From Rosellinia necatrix (taxonomy: Eukaryota; Ascomycota; Sordariomycetes; Xylariales; Xylariaceae): 64,000 bases of DNA. The DNA is taken from positions 1,860,001-1,924,000 of the forward strand of contig JAGYVD010000002.1 in assembly GCA_021209875.1 (NCBI GenBank). The letters are read 5' to 3'. Both the position numbers and the translations under genes were made by a program. Positions 49,287-61,904 of the stretch are shown here, piece by piece; the first letter of the stretch is position 1, and each line of letters opens with the position of its first letter. The notes beneath the pieces are model-generated. The model ran no database searches and was not told the DNA's origin. It was given only the letters and a program-made list of their open reading frames with translations.

Positions 49287-50265
49287 TAATAATAAACAAG
49301 CTAAATAAAAATTTAAACTAATATTAAAATAATTAAAAGTCTAGTTTAATAAAATGCTTATTTTTAAAAAACATATAAAAAAACATATAATAATTACAAT
49401 TAAAATTTTTAATCATATTAAAAAATTTATAATAATATAAAAAAAGCTTATTATAGCCGCACTTTATAAAGCCATATAAACAGTAATACTGCTTTTTTTT
49501 TTTATATAGTAATAAAGCTTAATATAAAAAACATATTAAACCAGCAAAATATAAAGCTTTAAAAAAAAAAACCGAAAATTAACACACGGTTAAAAAAATA
49601 TATTAAACTAATTTAACATATAATTATTAAAGCTGTTAAAAAAATACTGCCGGTTTAAAAAACTTAACCTACGCTTATTTTATTTATTAACAGCAAACTA
49701 CTAACAGCTTAACTTATATTTAATAAAACGCGCTTAAAGTTTATATATAAAATTAAAACTATATTAACAGAATATTTATTTATAAACAGAATTATTTTTA
49801 AAATAATTAGCTGAAAAAAAAAAACAAAAAAAAACAAAAGCTCTACTTAAATATTTAGTTTACAGCTAAGCTTTTATTTAAAATAAATAAACTAGTATTA
49901 TATTTATTAAAATATTTATTAAGCTTAAAAAAAATTTTTATAAAAATTATACGAAAAAAAGCTGCGGAAATTTTTATGAAATAGTTTAAAAATAAAACAG
50001 TTTTTAAAATTATAATATTTATAAACAGCTTAAAATTAAAAACAGTTAAATAAACTATAAATATATAATTTATAAAAATATAAACAAAGTTATAAAAAAA
50101 TAAAGATTTTTAACAAAATTAAAAATATATTTAACATAAAAACAATAAATATATTTGAAAAACTAAAAAAAGCAGTAAAAAGCTACTTTAAAAAAAATAT
50201 ATAATAAAAATCGATAATACTGCAGCTATTTAAAACTTTAAAAAAAATGTTCTAATGATTTTATA

Positions 50266-50534
50266 TGTCATGGCCCAAGGCCATAATAGCGATCTCTGAT
50301 TAGCTGACTGGCCGTCCGGCCAGCCGATCTTTAATTAGCTCCCTAGCTAAAGCAGGTATAAGCATGGAGTAGTAAATATAGTAGGCCAATCACGTAATAA
50401 ATAGCCGGTAGTATATATAAGTAAAAATTCTGGCCGTCGGCTTTATAAATAGTTTTTTTTTTTTAATTTTAGTTTTTTTTTTTAATATATAAATATAATT
50501 AAATTTTTTAATTATTATTATAACAGCTATTATA
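50266..50534 (+). repeat. left LTR of the third element
   Basis: The left half is GC-rich with an inverted core ctggccgtccggccag; the right 100 bp are nearly pure A+T. Confidence 0.8.
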
Positions 50535-53500
50535 AAATTAAAGTTTATTTTTATTGTTTAAAAAACATTAAATTTTTTTAATTAATTAATACTAATTAAT
50601 TAATTAACATGTTAAAATATTATAATAAAAAAAACAACCTGATTTTTTAGCAGAAGTTAAACAATAAATATGTTTTAAAAAACGATTTAAATAAATTAAT
50701 ATTTTAAAACATTAATTAATATAATTATTATAAATTTTATTATTAATTTTAAAGTTTATAAAATTAATATTATAAATAAATAATATTAATATAATAAAAC
50801 GTTTTAAATATAAAAATAATAATTATAATAAAAATAAAAAAAAAAAAATAAACTTATTAATATTTTTATATTAAAATTATATTATTTAAAATAATAATTA
50901 AAGCTTATATATAATTAGCTTTTATAAAATTTTATAAAATTTTTATAAAATAAATAAAATTAATATAGTTTATTTTATTATTAATAAATAACTTAAAATA
51001 ATATTTATAATAATAACGTTTAAAAAAAACATATATTTTATTATAAAATAATTTTATAAACTTTTAATAGTTTATAAAACTAATTTAAAACTATTTTAAA
51101 AAATATATTATAAATTTAAATATTATTTATTATTTATTAATATTATTTAAAATATTTTAAAAATATTATTAATTTAATAAATAAAATAAATAATAATTTT
51201 ATATAAATATTATATTAAATAAAATAGTTTAATTTATAAAATAAAAAATTAAAGCTAATTTAAATTATATTTTAATTAAAATAAATAAAAAATTAAAATT
51301 TTAAAAATTAAATCGTTATAATATTTATTTAATTAAATAAAATATTTAATAATTATTAAAAATTATATTAAAATAAAACTTAAATATTTTTAATTTATAA
51401 TATATTAAAAAAATTAAAATTAATTTTAAAGCTGCAGAACTATTAGTTTTTATAAATAAAAAGCTAATAAATAATAAACTAAAAATAAAATTTAAATATT
51501 CATTTATATTTTTAAAAATAAACTTATTAAAAATAATAATTATTTTTAATATAAATTAAAAAATTAATTATATTACTAGCTATATAAAAATAAAGCTTTA
51601 AAAATTTTATATTATTTATTATTAATAATTATAGCAAAATAATATTAAAAACCAGCTAAAAATTTTAAACTATTTTTTTTATTTTATAATAATTTTAATA
51701 AATATAAAAAACTAAAATTAAATATTAAAACTTAAAAATAGCTATAAATAATAAGTTTATTTTATTTTATATTAAATTTATTTAATAAGCCGGTATAATA
51801 TAAATTAACTTAAAAATTTTAAGCAGAACATATATAATAAATTATTTAAACGTTTAAATAAACTTTATATAAATAAATTATATAATAATATAATAAATTT
51901 TATTATTTATTATAAATATATATAATTATATAACTATTAGCAGCAGAAAAACTTTATTTAAAATAAAGTTTTGCAAAAAAAAAAAAATTTAAAAAAAAAT
52001 TAAAAACTAGAAAAAACTTTAACTTAAGCCGCTTAAAATAGCTTTTAATTTAAAAATATTTATATATTAAAAATAATAACAAAAGCGTTACTATTATTAA
52101 ATAAACAAAAATAAAATAAAATTTATGTTAAACTAAAATTAAATTAATTTAAAGCTTTTATTTTAAAAATAAATATTTTATTTATTATAAACAAAATATT
52201 ATAGCAATAATTATTTTTATAAAAACAACTTTAATTAATTAAATAATATATATATTAATATTATTTTTATAAAAACTATAAAAATAAACTATATAAAAAT
52301 AAAAATATAAAAAAAAAAAAAAAAACAGGTTAAAATAAATAAACTTTTTTTAAATAAAAATATTAATATTTAATATAATATAATATAAAAAATCTTGTTT
52401 AATTTTTTAAAAACATTTTAAAAAAACTTATTTTTATAAATTATATTATAATAAATAATAAACTTATATTATTTATTAAAGCTTTAGCTAATATAAAAAC
52501 AAACATATATATTTTAATTAATATAACTTTTACTGTTTAAATAATAAAATATTTAAAACTTAAAATTATAACAAGCTTTAAACTAGCTATTATTATTAAA
52601 TATAACAGCAACTTAATTTAATAAATAAATTTAGCTTTAAAAATATATTTTAAAATATAAAAAAATAATATAAAAAGCTTTTTAATTATAATTAATATAA
52701 AATATAATATAATTATTAAAAAAATATTATAATTATTATAACGTATTAATAAATTTTTATATAAACAATTTTTATTTTTAAATAATTAAAAATTAAAATA
52801 TTAAGTTTTAAAATTTTAATAAATAAAATAAATAATTTATTAAAGCATTTTAAATATTAAAAAACATTGTTTAAAAAAAAGCTAATAAACTATAAAAATA
52901 AAAACGTAAAAATAAGCGATTTAATTAAAAGCAGCAAAAAAAAGCTATAAAAACAAAACATTTTAAATTAAATATAATAAAAGATTATTTAGCTAAAAAC
53001 TAAGCCAACTATAAATAATATAAACTTAAAAGCTTTAGTTTTTTAAACTTATTTTAGTAGTTATTTTAAAGTTTTAAAACTAATAGTTATTTTAAATAAA
53101 AAATAAAATTATATAAGCAATATATAAAATAAAAAAATATTAAGTAAAAATAAAAATATTAATTTAATTTTAAAAGCAGTAAAAATTAAACTAAAAATAA
53201 AACTCCGTTTAAAAAAATGCTTAAAGCTTGTATTAATTTTAATAAAACATTATTAAATAATATAAACATTAATTTTAAAATTATAACTATTAAAACTATA
53301 GCTTTTAATATAACGCTATAATAAAATAATATAATATATTATAATATAATTATGCTATATAAAATTAATAAAATAATAAAATATAAAAATAAAAATTTAA
53401 AACAAACTATTAAATAAAAATAAAACAGAACTAAAAAAACTTATTATAAATCGTTTTAAAAGCTTATTATAAATATTTAAATATTTTTTAAAAACTGTTT

Positions 53501-53724
53501 TAAACAACTTGTTTTTATATAAACTAAAAATTAATTATTATTTAATATTAAATTAAAACTTAAAACAAGCTAAAATATTTATAAAAATTAATATTAAGCA
53601 GGCATTTTATTATATTTATATTATAAAAAAATAAAAAGTTAACTATTTTTAAACTTAATATAAAGCTTATTAGTTTAAAATATTATTTTTAAGTTAATTA
53701 ATAAGCCGGCTACTTTTTAAAAAT

Positions 53725-53810
53725 ATATTAATAATATGCTGCAGAAATATTTAAATATTTTTTATAGCTTATATTAATAATATTTTAATTTATTTAAACA
53801 ATAAACTAAA
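53725..53810 (+). pseudogene. reverse transcriptase relic of the third element
   Basis: One frame reads INNMLQKYLNIF and, after a one-base shift in a T run, the next reads FFIAYINNILIYLNN. This is the RT palm region with Asn-Asn at 53776-53781 in place of Asp-Asp. Both RIP-type transitions and an indel have destroyed it. Confidence 0.65.
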
Positions 53811-56542
53811 ATATTAATATTATTTTAATAAAATATTATAACGTTTTAAAAAATAGAACTATAAGCCGATTTAAAAAATGCAAATTTTATATAAAAAACT
53901 AAGTTTTTAAATTTATTATTAGAACTAAAAAATAAAAGTTAACTTTAATAAAGTTAAATTATATTTAGCTAAAAAACGCTTAAAAAATAAAGCATTATTA
54001 AAAAAATATGTTTATTTTAAGCTTTTATAACTTTATAAAAATTTATTTAAAAATATAATTAAATAGCTAAATTATTAAATAACTTAACTTATATAAAAGC
54101 TGATTTAATTTAATTAAAAACTTGCTAAAATATATTTAAAATATTAAAAACAAACTAATTAATATATTAATATTAAAACATTTTAATTATAAAAACAAAA
54201 TATAAATAAAAATAAACGTGTTTAATAAAATAGCAGCTAGCGTGCTGTTATAATAAAAATAATAAATAATTTATAACAGCTAATTATATTTTATTTAAAA
54301 ACTTTTATAATATAAAATTAAACTATAGCATTTATAATAAAAAAATATTAGCTGTTATTAAAAAACTATTATATTAAAAAACAGAATTAATAAGCTTATA
54401 ATAACTGCAGCTGTTTTTAATTATTATAAATTATGCTGTATTAAAATATTTTAACGTAAAAAATCTTAAATTTAAAATAAGCTAAATAAATTAAGCTAAT
54501 TATATATTATAACTTTAATATTATATATTGCTTAAAATTAAAAATATAATAACAAACATTTTTTTAAATTAATAAAAACTTAAAAATATAAAAACAATAG
54601 AAAAATAAACAAAAACTATAGCTTTTTTAAACTAATAATTTTAAAATAAAAAAAATATATATAAAATATATATTATAAAAATATTATATTTTTATTATTA
54701 TTAAAAATAATACTTATAAATATAATATTAAAATAAATTAATATAATATTAGTTTAAACAAATATTAAAAAAATTAAGTTAATAAAAACTTTAATTAATT
54801 AATATTAAAAAACTTGTTATTATATAAAAAAAACTAGTTGTTTTAAATTAAACAACTTATAAACTTAAATAATTAAAAAGTTTATATAAAACTAGTAATA
54901 ATATATTTAAGTTATAAAAAATAAAACATTTAATATTTTAATATTATTAATAGCTAAAACTATATTATAAAATTAACTAATATATAGCAAACTATTTTTG
55001 CTGTTTTATAAAAACTTTTATAATAAAAGATTAAAAAATTAATTTTATTATTAATATTAATATATATTTAACAATATATAATAATTAATTTTAAAAACTT
55101 TTTAAAAATAAATATAAAATAATATAATTTTTATATAATTAATAAACTATTAAAACTAATATAAATAATTATATATAAAAATTTATAACAGTAAAAATGC
55201 TGCTAAAATATATTATAAAAGCTTTTATTAAATATATAAATAGCTAAAAATAATAATCAATAATAAAAAAACAATTTATTGCTGATTTTATAAACAAGCT
55301 ATTAAAAATATATAATATAAAACTAGACTTTTTATAATAAAACATTATTAATTAATAAAATAAATAAAAATAATATATTAATAAATAAATTAAAATTATA
55401 ATTATATGTTAATTATTTTTAAAAAACTAATTAAAAATATTACTAGCTTTAAACATAATTTAAACATTTTATTTTATAAAGCTTTAAAAAGCTATTTTAA
55501 AAAAATGCTAATAAAAAGCTAATAAATATAACGTTTAATTAAAAAGCTTAAAAAAGCAAAATAATTATAAAAAAACTAACTAAAAAAACTGTTTTAAAAA
55601 AATATAAGCATTTATAAAAAAGTCCGCGATTATATTAAAAAACGAAAATATAAATATAAAAATATAAAACAAATAATTATATAAGCTAATAAATACTAAT
55701 AAAACTTAAACTTTATAATTAAAAACTATATATTTATATTATAAAAAAAAAATTAAACTAACTGTTTTAATAATAAATTATATTATTTAATAATATAACA
55801 AGCTTATAAAATTATTAATATTTAAACCGATTATTTTAATATATTTAAACTAAAGTTATTAATAATATAGCAAAAAGCTGCTAATTTTATATTAAACAAT
55901 TATAAAAATATATAAATAATCTGCTGCTTAAACAAACAATACTTTAATTAAAAAAAAAATAATTAATAAAACGCTAAAAAAAAAAAAATAAAAATAAAAA
56001 AAATCCTGTTATTAAAAATCTAAAAAAAAAATTGTTTTATAAAATGTTTTAAACAAGCTAAAAATATAATAATAATTAATATTTAACAGCCGACTTAAAA
56101 AACGTTTTAATTAAACTAAAAAAATATTATAAAAAATATTTAAAAAAAACAGAGCTGTTAAAATAATTATAAAAATAAATTAAAGCAGCTAAAAAAAATA
56201 TATTTATTAAAACATATAATAATAACAACGTACTATAAAATAAAATATAGCTAAAATTATAAATACAGCATAAATAATATAATAAATAACTTAATTAAAA
56301 AATAAACTAAATAAAAATTAATTAATTAATATAATAAATAAAAACTAAAAATTAAAAACTTTTAGATTTTAATTAATTATATACACTAAAAGTATTTTTT
56401 TACTGTTTAAAAATATTAATTTAAAAATTGCTAGTTTAAATTTTAAATATAATATAAACAACTTAAAAAAAATTAGTTTAACATATTTTTAGCGTTATAT
56501 ACAGCTAAAAACTTAAGCTAAATTTTTTTGCAAAAAAAGGAT

Positions 56543-56815
56543 TATTATAGCTTAAAGCTATAATAACGATTTTTAATTAGCTAACTAGCCGTCCGGCCAG
56601 CTGATTTTTAATTAGCTTTTTAGCTAAAGCAGGTACAGGCATGAAATAATAAATATAATAGGCCAGTCACGTAATAAATAGCCGATAATATATATAAATA
56701 AAAATTCTAGCCGTCGGCCCTATATATAGTTTTTTTTTTTCTTTAACCTTAGTTTTTCTTCCTAATATATAAGTATAGTTGAATCTCTTCAACTGCTGTT
56801 ATTGCAGCTATTATA
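56543..56815 (+). repeat. right LTR of the third element
   Basis: The left edge has lost its G and C, the right edge keeps them (ctttaaccttag, gaatctcttcaactgctg), the mirror of the left LTR. Confidence 0.8.
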
Positions 56816-58785
56816 TTATATATAATATTTATATAAATTTACATGTTATTTAAAAAATATAACATATGTTTTAAATAATGCTTTAGCTATATAAACATTT
56901 AAAGCAATAAAAAAACAAATAAACTAATTAAAAATAAAACAAAAAAAAGTTTTAAAAATTTAAAGTTTTATATAATAATAGCATTAAATATTAAATTAAT
57001 AGCTTAAAAAATATTAAAAAACAAGCGTACAGCTAATAATATAACAACTTAATAAAGCTTTTAAAAACAAAAAAAAACATTAAAATAAAACAGCTTAAAA
57101 CATATAATAAAATAAAAATCAAGTATTTTTTAAACAAATGTTCAGCTGTATTATATTTATTTAAAATAATTTTAAACAAATATTTAACAATTTTAACTAA
57201 ATATAATATCTATATTTAATACTACTAAAAATTTAAACATATAAAAGCTAAACTTTATTATTATTATATAAAAACAAACTATTAATAAAATTATAAACTA
57301 AAAACAGCAGAACATTTTTTATATTATAAAAAAATTAAACAATTATTTATAAAATAATTAATATTATTAAAACTAAAGCTTAAAAATAATAATAAGCTTT
57401 AATATAATAATAATAAACTTATACGTTTATATTAAAAAATATTAAAATTTAGCAAAAATTATAAAAACTATTTAAAATAACTAATAAAAAACTTTAAAGC
57501 TTTTTTAAAGTTCTGCAAAATTATTAAATATTTTAACAAAATATGTTTTTTTTTTATATTAAAACAACTATATTATACGCAGGTTTAATTACGCGAAAGC
57601 TTTAATATAGCTTTTAAATTAAAAAAAAAACTAAAAATTATAATGTTAAACAGACTAATATTAATAGTATTATAAGCTATACGATCTAAAAATAAACCTG
57701 TTTATTTAGCCGTTTTTATATACGTTTTTTTTTTTTAAAGCTTTATTTTTTTTTAATTATATTATATTTTTTTAAAGTTTTTTATAATATCGGCCTGTTT
57801 TAACTTTATTTTTATTATTTTTATTTTTATATATTTTTATTATTTTTTGCTTTTTTTAATTTTTTTATTTACGTAGAAATTAGCCGGCTTAAAGCTAAAA
57901 AATTATAAAATTAATAAAATTAAAAACGTTTTTTATATTTTTATTTTTATTTTTTTATTTTTTAACTTTTAGTTTTAAATAAAACGCCCGTTTTTTTTTT
58001 TTTATAACCCCTGCTTAATAAGTCCGTTTTATAACAAAGCTTAAGCTTTATAAATAATAACAAACTTATTTAATAACAGGCCTAACTTTTTTATTATAAT
58101 ATACACGTTAATATTAAAAAAAGTTGTATATTTATATTATTTTTAATATTTATTACAAATATATTTACAGCGAAAAAATTAAAAAATTTAAAATTTTTTA
58201 TAAAATCTTTTAGTTTATATTACTATAAATGCACTTATAGCAGACTAAATTAAAATAACGCAGCAAATAAAATATTTAATATAACAACTTATTTTTTAAA
58301 TTTTAAAAGCTTTATATAAAAAAAAAAAAGTTTTATAAACTTATTTAAGCTTATAAACTAATTATTATAATAGCCGGCGGTTTTTAATATTTGCTATAAA
58401 AAACTTTATTTTATAATAATTATATATTATTTTTTATTTAAAAACGTGCTGTATAAATAGCACGCCTGCTGTTTTTAATTTTTTAATAAATATTTAAACT
58501 TTTAAATAAAAGCTTAGCTTATATTTAAACTTTTAAAATTACTAAACCTACTTATAATTAAAGCTGCAAAAGCTTTAGCTTTTAAACTTACTAGCTTATA
58601 TATAAATATTAAAATATATAAATCTTATTTATTTTATTTTTAAAATTAATAAACTTATAAAACCTAGCAGTTTTAATTAAAATAAACATAAAGTTATAAT
58701 ATAACAAGTTTAAAAAGCTTAAATTTAACAGCAGTAGCTATTATATATTTAAATATAATATATATATAATAAAACAGCTTATTAT

Positions 58786-59401
58786 ATCTGATGCTTTTTA
58801 AGAGGCTTAGATTACTGCTACGTAGTTATCCTTATAATATAAAATATATTTATTCATTCATTTATTTAAGCCCTAGACCTCTAGCCCTTGTCACAAACCC
58901 CTGCGACAGCACAGATTCAATACCCCCTTCCTCCCACCCCAGATGCTTGTGCATCTTATACCCATTCACGCGAGGCCGTATAATTCGTGATCTCACCAAT
59001 TTATACATTAACCACGCTCGTCTTCGTCGTGCTAGTTGATTGATATCCAGTATCCTGCAAAGCCCAGTCCCAGTTCTGCATCACGCCGAAAAGCAAGTTC
59101 ACAGCCTTACTACCTAGTTTCACGCTTGCCTACTTGTCGCCATGTCAGGGGCAAGTGTTATTGATAAACAAGTTTACAGAAGAGTTTCACCAAAACCTCA
59201 AACGGAATTTGCTGCTCAAAGATGAGATGCCTGACTTTTTGTCATCAGCTCCGCTGGTGATCAATTTTCTCGGCCATCTCCGACTACTTGCATGGCCTCG
59301 CGCTGCGACTATAGACATCGTGCGAGAGTCAAACACCAGCTTCAAGTGTGTTCCATCAACAGGATCGACATAACTACTAACCTATGACTAGGAGCGACAA
59401 A
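58786..59401. other. intergenic region at the right border of the AT block
   Basis: Composition returns to normal within about 100 bp. Open frames at 58791-59039 and 59134-59373 have no recognisable domain. A short ATG reading of 27 codons at 59142 has a good context (tcgccatgtc) but ends at once. Confidence 0.45.
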
Positions 59402-59951
59402 CTAAGTGTGAACTTGGTCCAAGTCTACTAGCAGGGTCACAAAACATTCCAAGTAGCAAACGAAAACATGGGAAGCATCTGTGAAAATATACAGTATTCG
59501 CATAACTGCTGCCCGCGCAAGCATTTGGCCAACATTCCCGTCTGAAACATATAGATGATTAGCCATTGGCTGTCTATATGTTGGCACATCAACCAGTACT
59601 GATATAATACTAGGCAGTTGATCTAGATGCTAATGAGTAGTCAATTATTAAAATAATACCTGCATAAGGTTGTGTGAGGCGGTCATTCATCGCTAACGAT
59701 AGATCACACACTGCGACAATATTTCTCATCTCTTCGATTTCGGGCCATGGCATCATGGAGATATCTGCAGAGGGAAACAAGTATCTGAGAAAACGCCAAC
59801 GCATGATGAACGTGAACAGCGCATTCCCGTCTATAGGGACACGACACGGCCTGCGGTAGAGACAAATGGGAACCCCGTCGCACTTGGCTTGACTGAGGAA
59901 AAGAAATACGTTTACTGCCTCGGTCAACTTCTCTAAAGGGATTCTTGCGGC
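59402..59951 (-). CDS. spliced gene fragment of unknown function
   Basis: Two stretches join in frame: 59951-59660 and 59541-59402, across a 118-bp intron with donor CAG/GTATT and acceptor TTTCAG. The 143-residue reading (LEKLTEAVNVFLFLSQAKCDG, then FIMRWRFLRYLFPSADISMM, then DGNVGQMLARAAVMRILYIF) ends at a stop at 59402. A TGA lies just upstream of 59951, so the 5' part must come from another exon that I could not place, or the gene is truncated. No family recognised. It is the first coding-like sequence to the right of the AT block. Confidence 0.35.
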
Positions 59952-60089
59952 TCAGTAATCCCCGAGACTTTCCCACAATCAGTCTTGATTCTATGACATT
60001 GATCGTGGGCATGATAAACTTAGTAATTTGCGACACTAGTATATATTGCTTCTCCTAGCATTGGTCACATATCGCCATGGCAGTTCAGC

Positions 60090-61228
60090 TTATAGCTTTG
60101 CTCTCGTCTCCGCGCTATTCATCCTTTTACCCTCGTCGTTTTGTTCCTTCACGGCAAGGTCAGGTAAGTGGGCGGGCATGATTCTCCTGGGTGACGTCCC
60201 AGGGATAACGGAATACTTGGAGAAGTCCGTGACCCCTGCATCATTCCGGAGATAATCTTCATCAAGCTCCAGGCGCCCGTTGATGCTAGAGGCGGGAGCG
60301 CGGAGCATTGCAAGGATGGCGTCTGAGAAGATAGTGGCCTTGCGTAAGTCTTCCAATTCCTTCGGATTCTTCTCTGTCATCTTGCGCGTGGCTCCTGATT
60401 CGATAGCCTGAAACTTATTAGCATTAAATCGACAGGGCGATCGATAGCCGATATGGAGGATACCCACGACAGCGGGCCAGATGCTTGTAATGGCCATGTT
60501 AGTGAGACCTTGTCTTTCGAAATCCATGGCAAGGCCCTTTGTCAACACGCTCATGCCGACCTTACCCATGGCGTAGCCGGTTTTGCCCCTGAAGAATCTA
60601 CTATATATCGGAGGGCTGACAACTATGATTCGCCCGTTGCCATGCTCCTTTAGATACGGCAGACAAGCCTGAACCGTTCCGTAGAGACCCTCGGGGTTAA
60701 CCCTCTGCATTAGTTGGAAGCGCTTCATGGGTGTGTCCTCAACCGCCGCCCACCATATTGCGCCCGAGTTATAGACCAACACATCGAGTCGGCCGTATAT
60801 CTACCAATCCCGGGACCCGGGTTCTGGTTAGCCAATCAGCCCCAAATGAAGGAGGTTCCAGTAAGTCACCTCGACGGTCTTGTTCACGCAGGTCTTCACG
60901 CTTTCGAAATCCCGGACATCCACGGGTATTGCGGTGGCCTCCCCCCCAGCCTCTTGTATCTCTCGCACAACAGTACTGATTGTTGATTGTGGCGAGTTGG
61001 GATCTGGTGGGAAGGGCGAAGCGCTCTGAGCATCGCTGATGGACTTGGCCGCGGCGACAACTGCAATGCCGTTAGCTCGGGATCCAAAGGCTTTGATGTC
61101 GTGGGAATAATGATACCGCAATACCCATCCTTGGCTAACGCCAGATCGATGGCCACTTGTCTTCCGATACCCCTGGATGCCCCAACCACCAACGCTACTT
61201 TTTTGGTAGCCATTGAGACAAGACTCAT
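60090..61228 (-). CDS. short-chain dehydrogenase/reductase, HSDL2-like subfamily
   Basis: An NAD(P)-dependent SDR of 317 residues in four exons: 61228-61117, 61060-60870, 60800-60468 and 60407-60090. Introns are 56, 69 and 60 bp, all GT-AG and in phase; the last one is readable through but has a GCTAAT branch-like site and interrupts the conserved WP..A block. The Rossmann fold starts at once with GASRGIG (residues 16-22); VDVRD, YNSGA (Asn112), the active-site Ser163 (VVSPP) and Tyr177/Lys181 (YAMGK) follow. The order SPP, YAMGK, WP and the late NGRLELDEDYLR are most like the hydroxysteroid dehydrogenase-like 2 group rather than classical sterol enzymes; substrate unknown. Two start codons (61228, 61213) are in frame; the first has a purine at -3. 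No signal peptide. Confidence 0.85.
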
Positions 61229-61904
61229 CACTGGGCACTGGGCACTGGGCAGGGCGTCAAGGCTCAGCGTCGTCTCGATATTTAATGACACCTAAGTAAC
61301 TAGGTATCGCGGTGAAAAAATGGAGGATACCGCGACTACATTTCATGCTCTAGGAGAGCAAAACAACAAAACCCGCACGGGTTAGCCTATATTTGAACGA
61401 TTCGACACGGCCTATTCGCCGCTCCGGCATGAGTTGATGATCACTAATCGAGATCGGTTCCATAAGCCGAGGCATTCAGGGGTCTTTTACCTAGATCCAC
61501 TGTGTACTTCGTACCTACCATGGATGTATATAGTGTATGTAACTACCTAGGTAGGTCGTGACGACTTATTATGGTTAAACCACGCATATGCATGTATGCA
61601 GGCACATCTTTCTTTAGGTAGGTAGGTAGGCGGCCGGGTAGTTATTGCCAAGTCTATAGGTATCATTGACCCTTCTGGGCCTTCTCGTTTCAAGACAATT
61701 GAGGTTGTCCCAACCCTCTATGAATACATGATGCGAATGGTAACCGGTGGTGTATTTACACATATTTCCCTTTCCCTTTCCCTTTCCCTTTCTCTCTCCC
61801 TTTCTCTCTCCCTTTCTCTCTCCTTTTCTCTCTCCTTTTCCCCCTCGAATGCCCAGATGGTGGCAAGTATTATTACTACCCCTTGGGTTTCATGATCATC
61901 AGGC
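61229..61904. other. intergenic region
   Basis: Between the SDR start and the aspartokinase stop, both minus. It holds a pyrimidine-rich repeat (listed) and a short aggtaggtaggtagg run at 61617-61631. No gene seen. Likely promoter of the SDR. Confidence 0.6.
61765..61846. repeat. CCCTTT/CTCTCT pyrimidine tract
   Basis: Repeats of tttccc followed by tttctctctcc units, about 80 bp with almost no purine on the plus strand. Confidence 0.9.

Larger units (their letters stand above)
50266..56815 (+). mobile_element. third LTR retrotransposon, RIP-mutated, Gypsy-like
   Basis: LTRs at 50266-50534 (269 bp) and 56543-56815 (273 bp) flank a 6-kb A-rich interior. The left LTR begins TGTCATGGCCCAAGG; the right one shows the same start as tattatagcttaaag. 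Both carry the conserved core gccgtccggccagc. Flanks are TTATA on both sides (50261-50265 and 56816-56820). An RT relic at 53725-53810 sets the plus orientation. LTR family differs from the elements at 32-45 kb. Confidence 0.75.
21975..58785. other. 37-kb AT-rich block of RIP-mutated, nested LTR retroelement relics
   Basis: From about 21,975 to 58,785 the sequence is almost entirely A and T, with sharp edges on both sides and no open frame above about 100 codons. The only GC-richer islands are LTRs (listed) and a few patches. Reverse transcriptase relics, target duplications and LTR pairs show that it consists of retroelements. Loss of C and G at this level in repeated DNA is the known result of RIP, a premeiotic C-to-T mutation of duplicated sequence in Pezizomycotina. 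Parts without an assigned element are 21,975-23,908, 24,110-26,273, 45,358-49,091, 49,287-50,265 and 56,821-58,785; they are saturated relics in which I see no readable gene. Such blocks are usually heterochromatic and may be centromeric. Confidence 0.9.

Noticed and set aside
21935..58885. Shared aagccctagacc near both borders of the AT block as a duplication of a single giant insertion
   Set aside because: Only 12 bp, not placed at the exact borders, and the block is clearly built from many separate insertions.
61617..61631. Telomere-like repeat
   Set aside because: The units are AGGT, not TTAGGG, and too few; it is simple sequence.
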